Assembly (NCBI GenBank): GCA_023252115.1 | Contig: JAHEXM010000020.1 | Location: 5,483-12,226 of the forward strand | Source: Micrococcales bacterium | GTDB taxonomy: Bacteria > Actinomycetota > Actinomycetes > S36-B12 > UBA10799 | Direction of reading: 5' to 3' | DNA: 6,744 nt | In this document: positions 6,208 to 6,744 of the stretch, piece after piece | How the letters are laid out: each line of letters begins with the position of its first letter | How positions within the stretch are numbered: the first letter of the stretch is position 1 | Notes under the pieces: generated by a model | What the model was told of the DNA's origin: nothing | Database searches by the model: none | What the model saw: the letters and a program-made list of their open reading frames with translations, nothing else | Made by a program: the position numbers and the translations under genes

Positions 6208-6744
6208 ATGGCTTCGAAGTCACCCGCGATAGAGATCGACGTTGACGGGATTCCAGTTCGGGTCAGCAACCCTGACAAGCAAATGTTCCCTGAAGCCGGG
6301 ATCAGTAAGCGCGAGCTCGTCGAGTTCTACCTCAGTGTCGGACCTGGCATCCTTAACGCACTGCGAAATCGACCCACGACTCTGGAACGATGGCCAGACG
6401 GCGTTCACGAAGGACAAGTCGTCGGTCAGCGCCATGAGCGAAGCAAAGAGGCGTTTTTTCAAAAGCGCATTCCGAAGGGTGCACCCGGTTATGTGCAGAC
6501 CGCCCGTATTGCATTTCCATCGGGGCGAACTGCCGACGAAGTCTGTCCGGACTCAGTTGCCGTCGTTGCATGGGCGGCGAACTTAGGAACTATCACGTTT
6601 CATCCCTGGCCCGTACGCAAGGTCAACACCGAAGCACCCGATGAACTGCGTATTGATTTGGATCCGCAGCCCGGAACCGATTTCTCTGATGCCGTTCTTG
6701 TCGCCGGCGAACTCCGTGGATTGCTCGACGAACTGGGAATGCGT
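6208..6744 (+). CDS. ligD: LigD-type NHEJ polymerase/primase domain protein (5' part, cut by window end)
   Basis: An open frame of 179 codons without a stop, running off the window. It encodes the start of the archaeo-eukaryotic primase-like polymerase domain of bacterial LigD, which fills and extends DNA ends during Ku-dependent non-homologous end joining. Seen: VSNPDKQMFPEAGISKREL (20-37, a typical opening); AFFQKRIPKGAPGYVQT (82-98); AAVAWAANLG-like AVVAWAANLGTITFHPWPVR (118-137) with His132; and DELRIDLDPQPGTDF (145-159), where Asp150 and Asp152 are the expected metal-binding pair. The visible part spans roughly the first half of a stand-alone Pol protein of about 300 residues. It could also be the N-terminus of a multidomain LigD, because the end is not seen. 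The ATG follows the msrB stop by 9 nt. The nearest Shine-Dalgarno-like site, GAGGA (6190-6194), is 13 nt away, so coupling to msrB is likely. No ku gene is in view. Confidence 0.92.
   Translation, partial: MASKSPAIEIDVDGIPVRVSNPDKQMFPEAGISKRELVEFYLSVGPGILNALRNRPTTLERWPDGVHEGQVVGQRHERSKEAFFQKRIPKGAPGYVQTARIAFPSGRTADEVCPDSVAVVAWAANLGTITFHPWPVRKVNTEAPDELRIDLDPQPGTDFSDAVLVAGELRGLLDELGMR

Noticed and set aside
6220..6586. Other-frame ORFs over the last gene (plus 6242-6586, minus 6220-6462)
   Set aside because: The LigD polymerase frame from 6208 covers the same bases and carries clear family motifs through to the window end.

Overview
The window looks like a chromosomal segment of an actinobacterium with moderately high GC (high-50s percent by eye, not computed). 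The evidence is threefold. It carries an actinobacterial coproporphyrin-dependent heme pair (hemY/cgoX followed by hemQ/chdC) with msrB. It carries a SAV_6107-type HEPN protein, a family I know from Actinobacteria. It also has a perfect actinobacterial-type LexA/SOS box. No RNA genes, CRISPR array, insertion sequence or prophage genes were seen.

Left part, minus strand (37-1413): two genes separated by 3 nt. The upstream one resembles an ABC-type ATPase in overall layout but has lost the Walker A lysine, the Walker B acidic residues, the signature motif and the H-loop histidine. The downstream one is a CrtA-like (spheroidene monooxygenase family) protein built from two similar halves. Divergent from this pair is a PLP-dependent group II decarboxylase (1505-2815, plus strand). 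The roughly 90-nt divergent spacer holds an 8-bp direct repeat.

Middle (2816-3326): a promoter-like pair (TTGACT, 18 nt, TATGTT) overlaps the 16-bp palindrome TCGAACATATGTTCGA, a full match to the SOS operator of mycobacteria and relatives. It sits just upstream of the small SAV_6107-family HEPN gene, which has a strong ribosome binding site.

Right part, plus strand (3409-6744): hemY, hemQ, msrB and the 5' part of a LigD-type NHEJ polymerase gene, arranged with overlaps of 8 nt and 4 nt and then a 9-nt gap, so very probably one operon. HemY (CgoX) oxidises coproporphyrinogen III with O2 and releases H2O2. HemQ (ChdC) uses H2O2 to decarboxylate coproheme to heme b. MsrB repairs methionine sulfoxide, and LigD-Pol acts in DNA end joining. 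An 8-bp inverted repeat lies between the HEPN gene and hemY. If the SOS promoter reads through it, DNA damage would raise expression of the heme/repair operon. The last gene runs off the window end.
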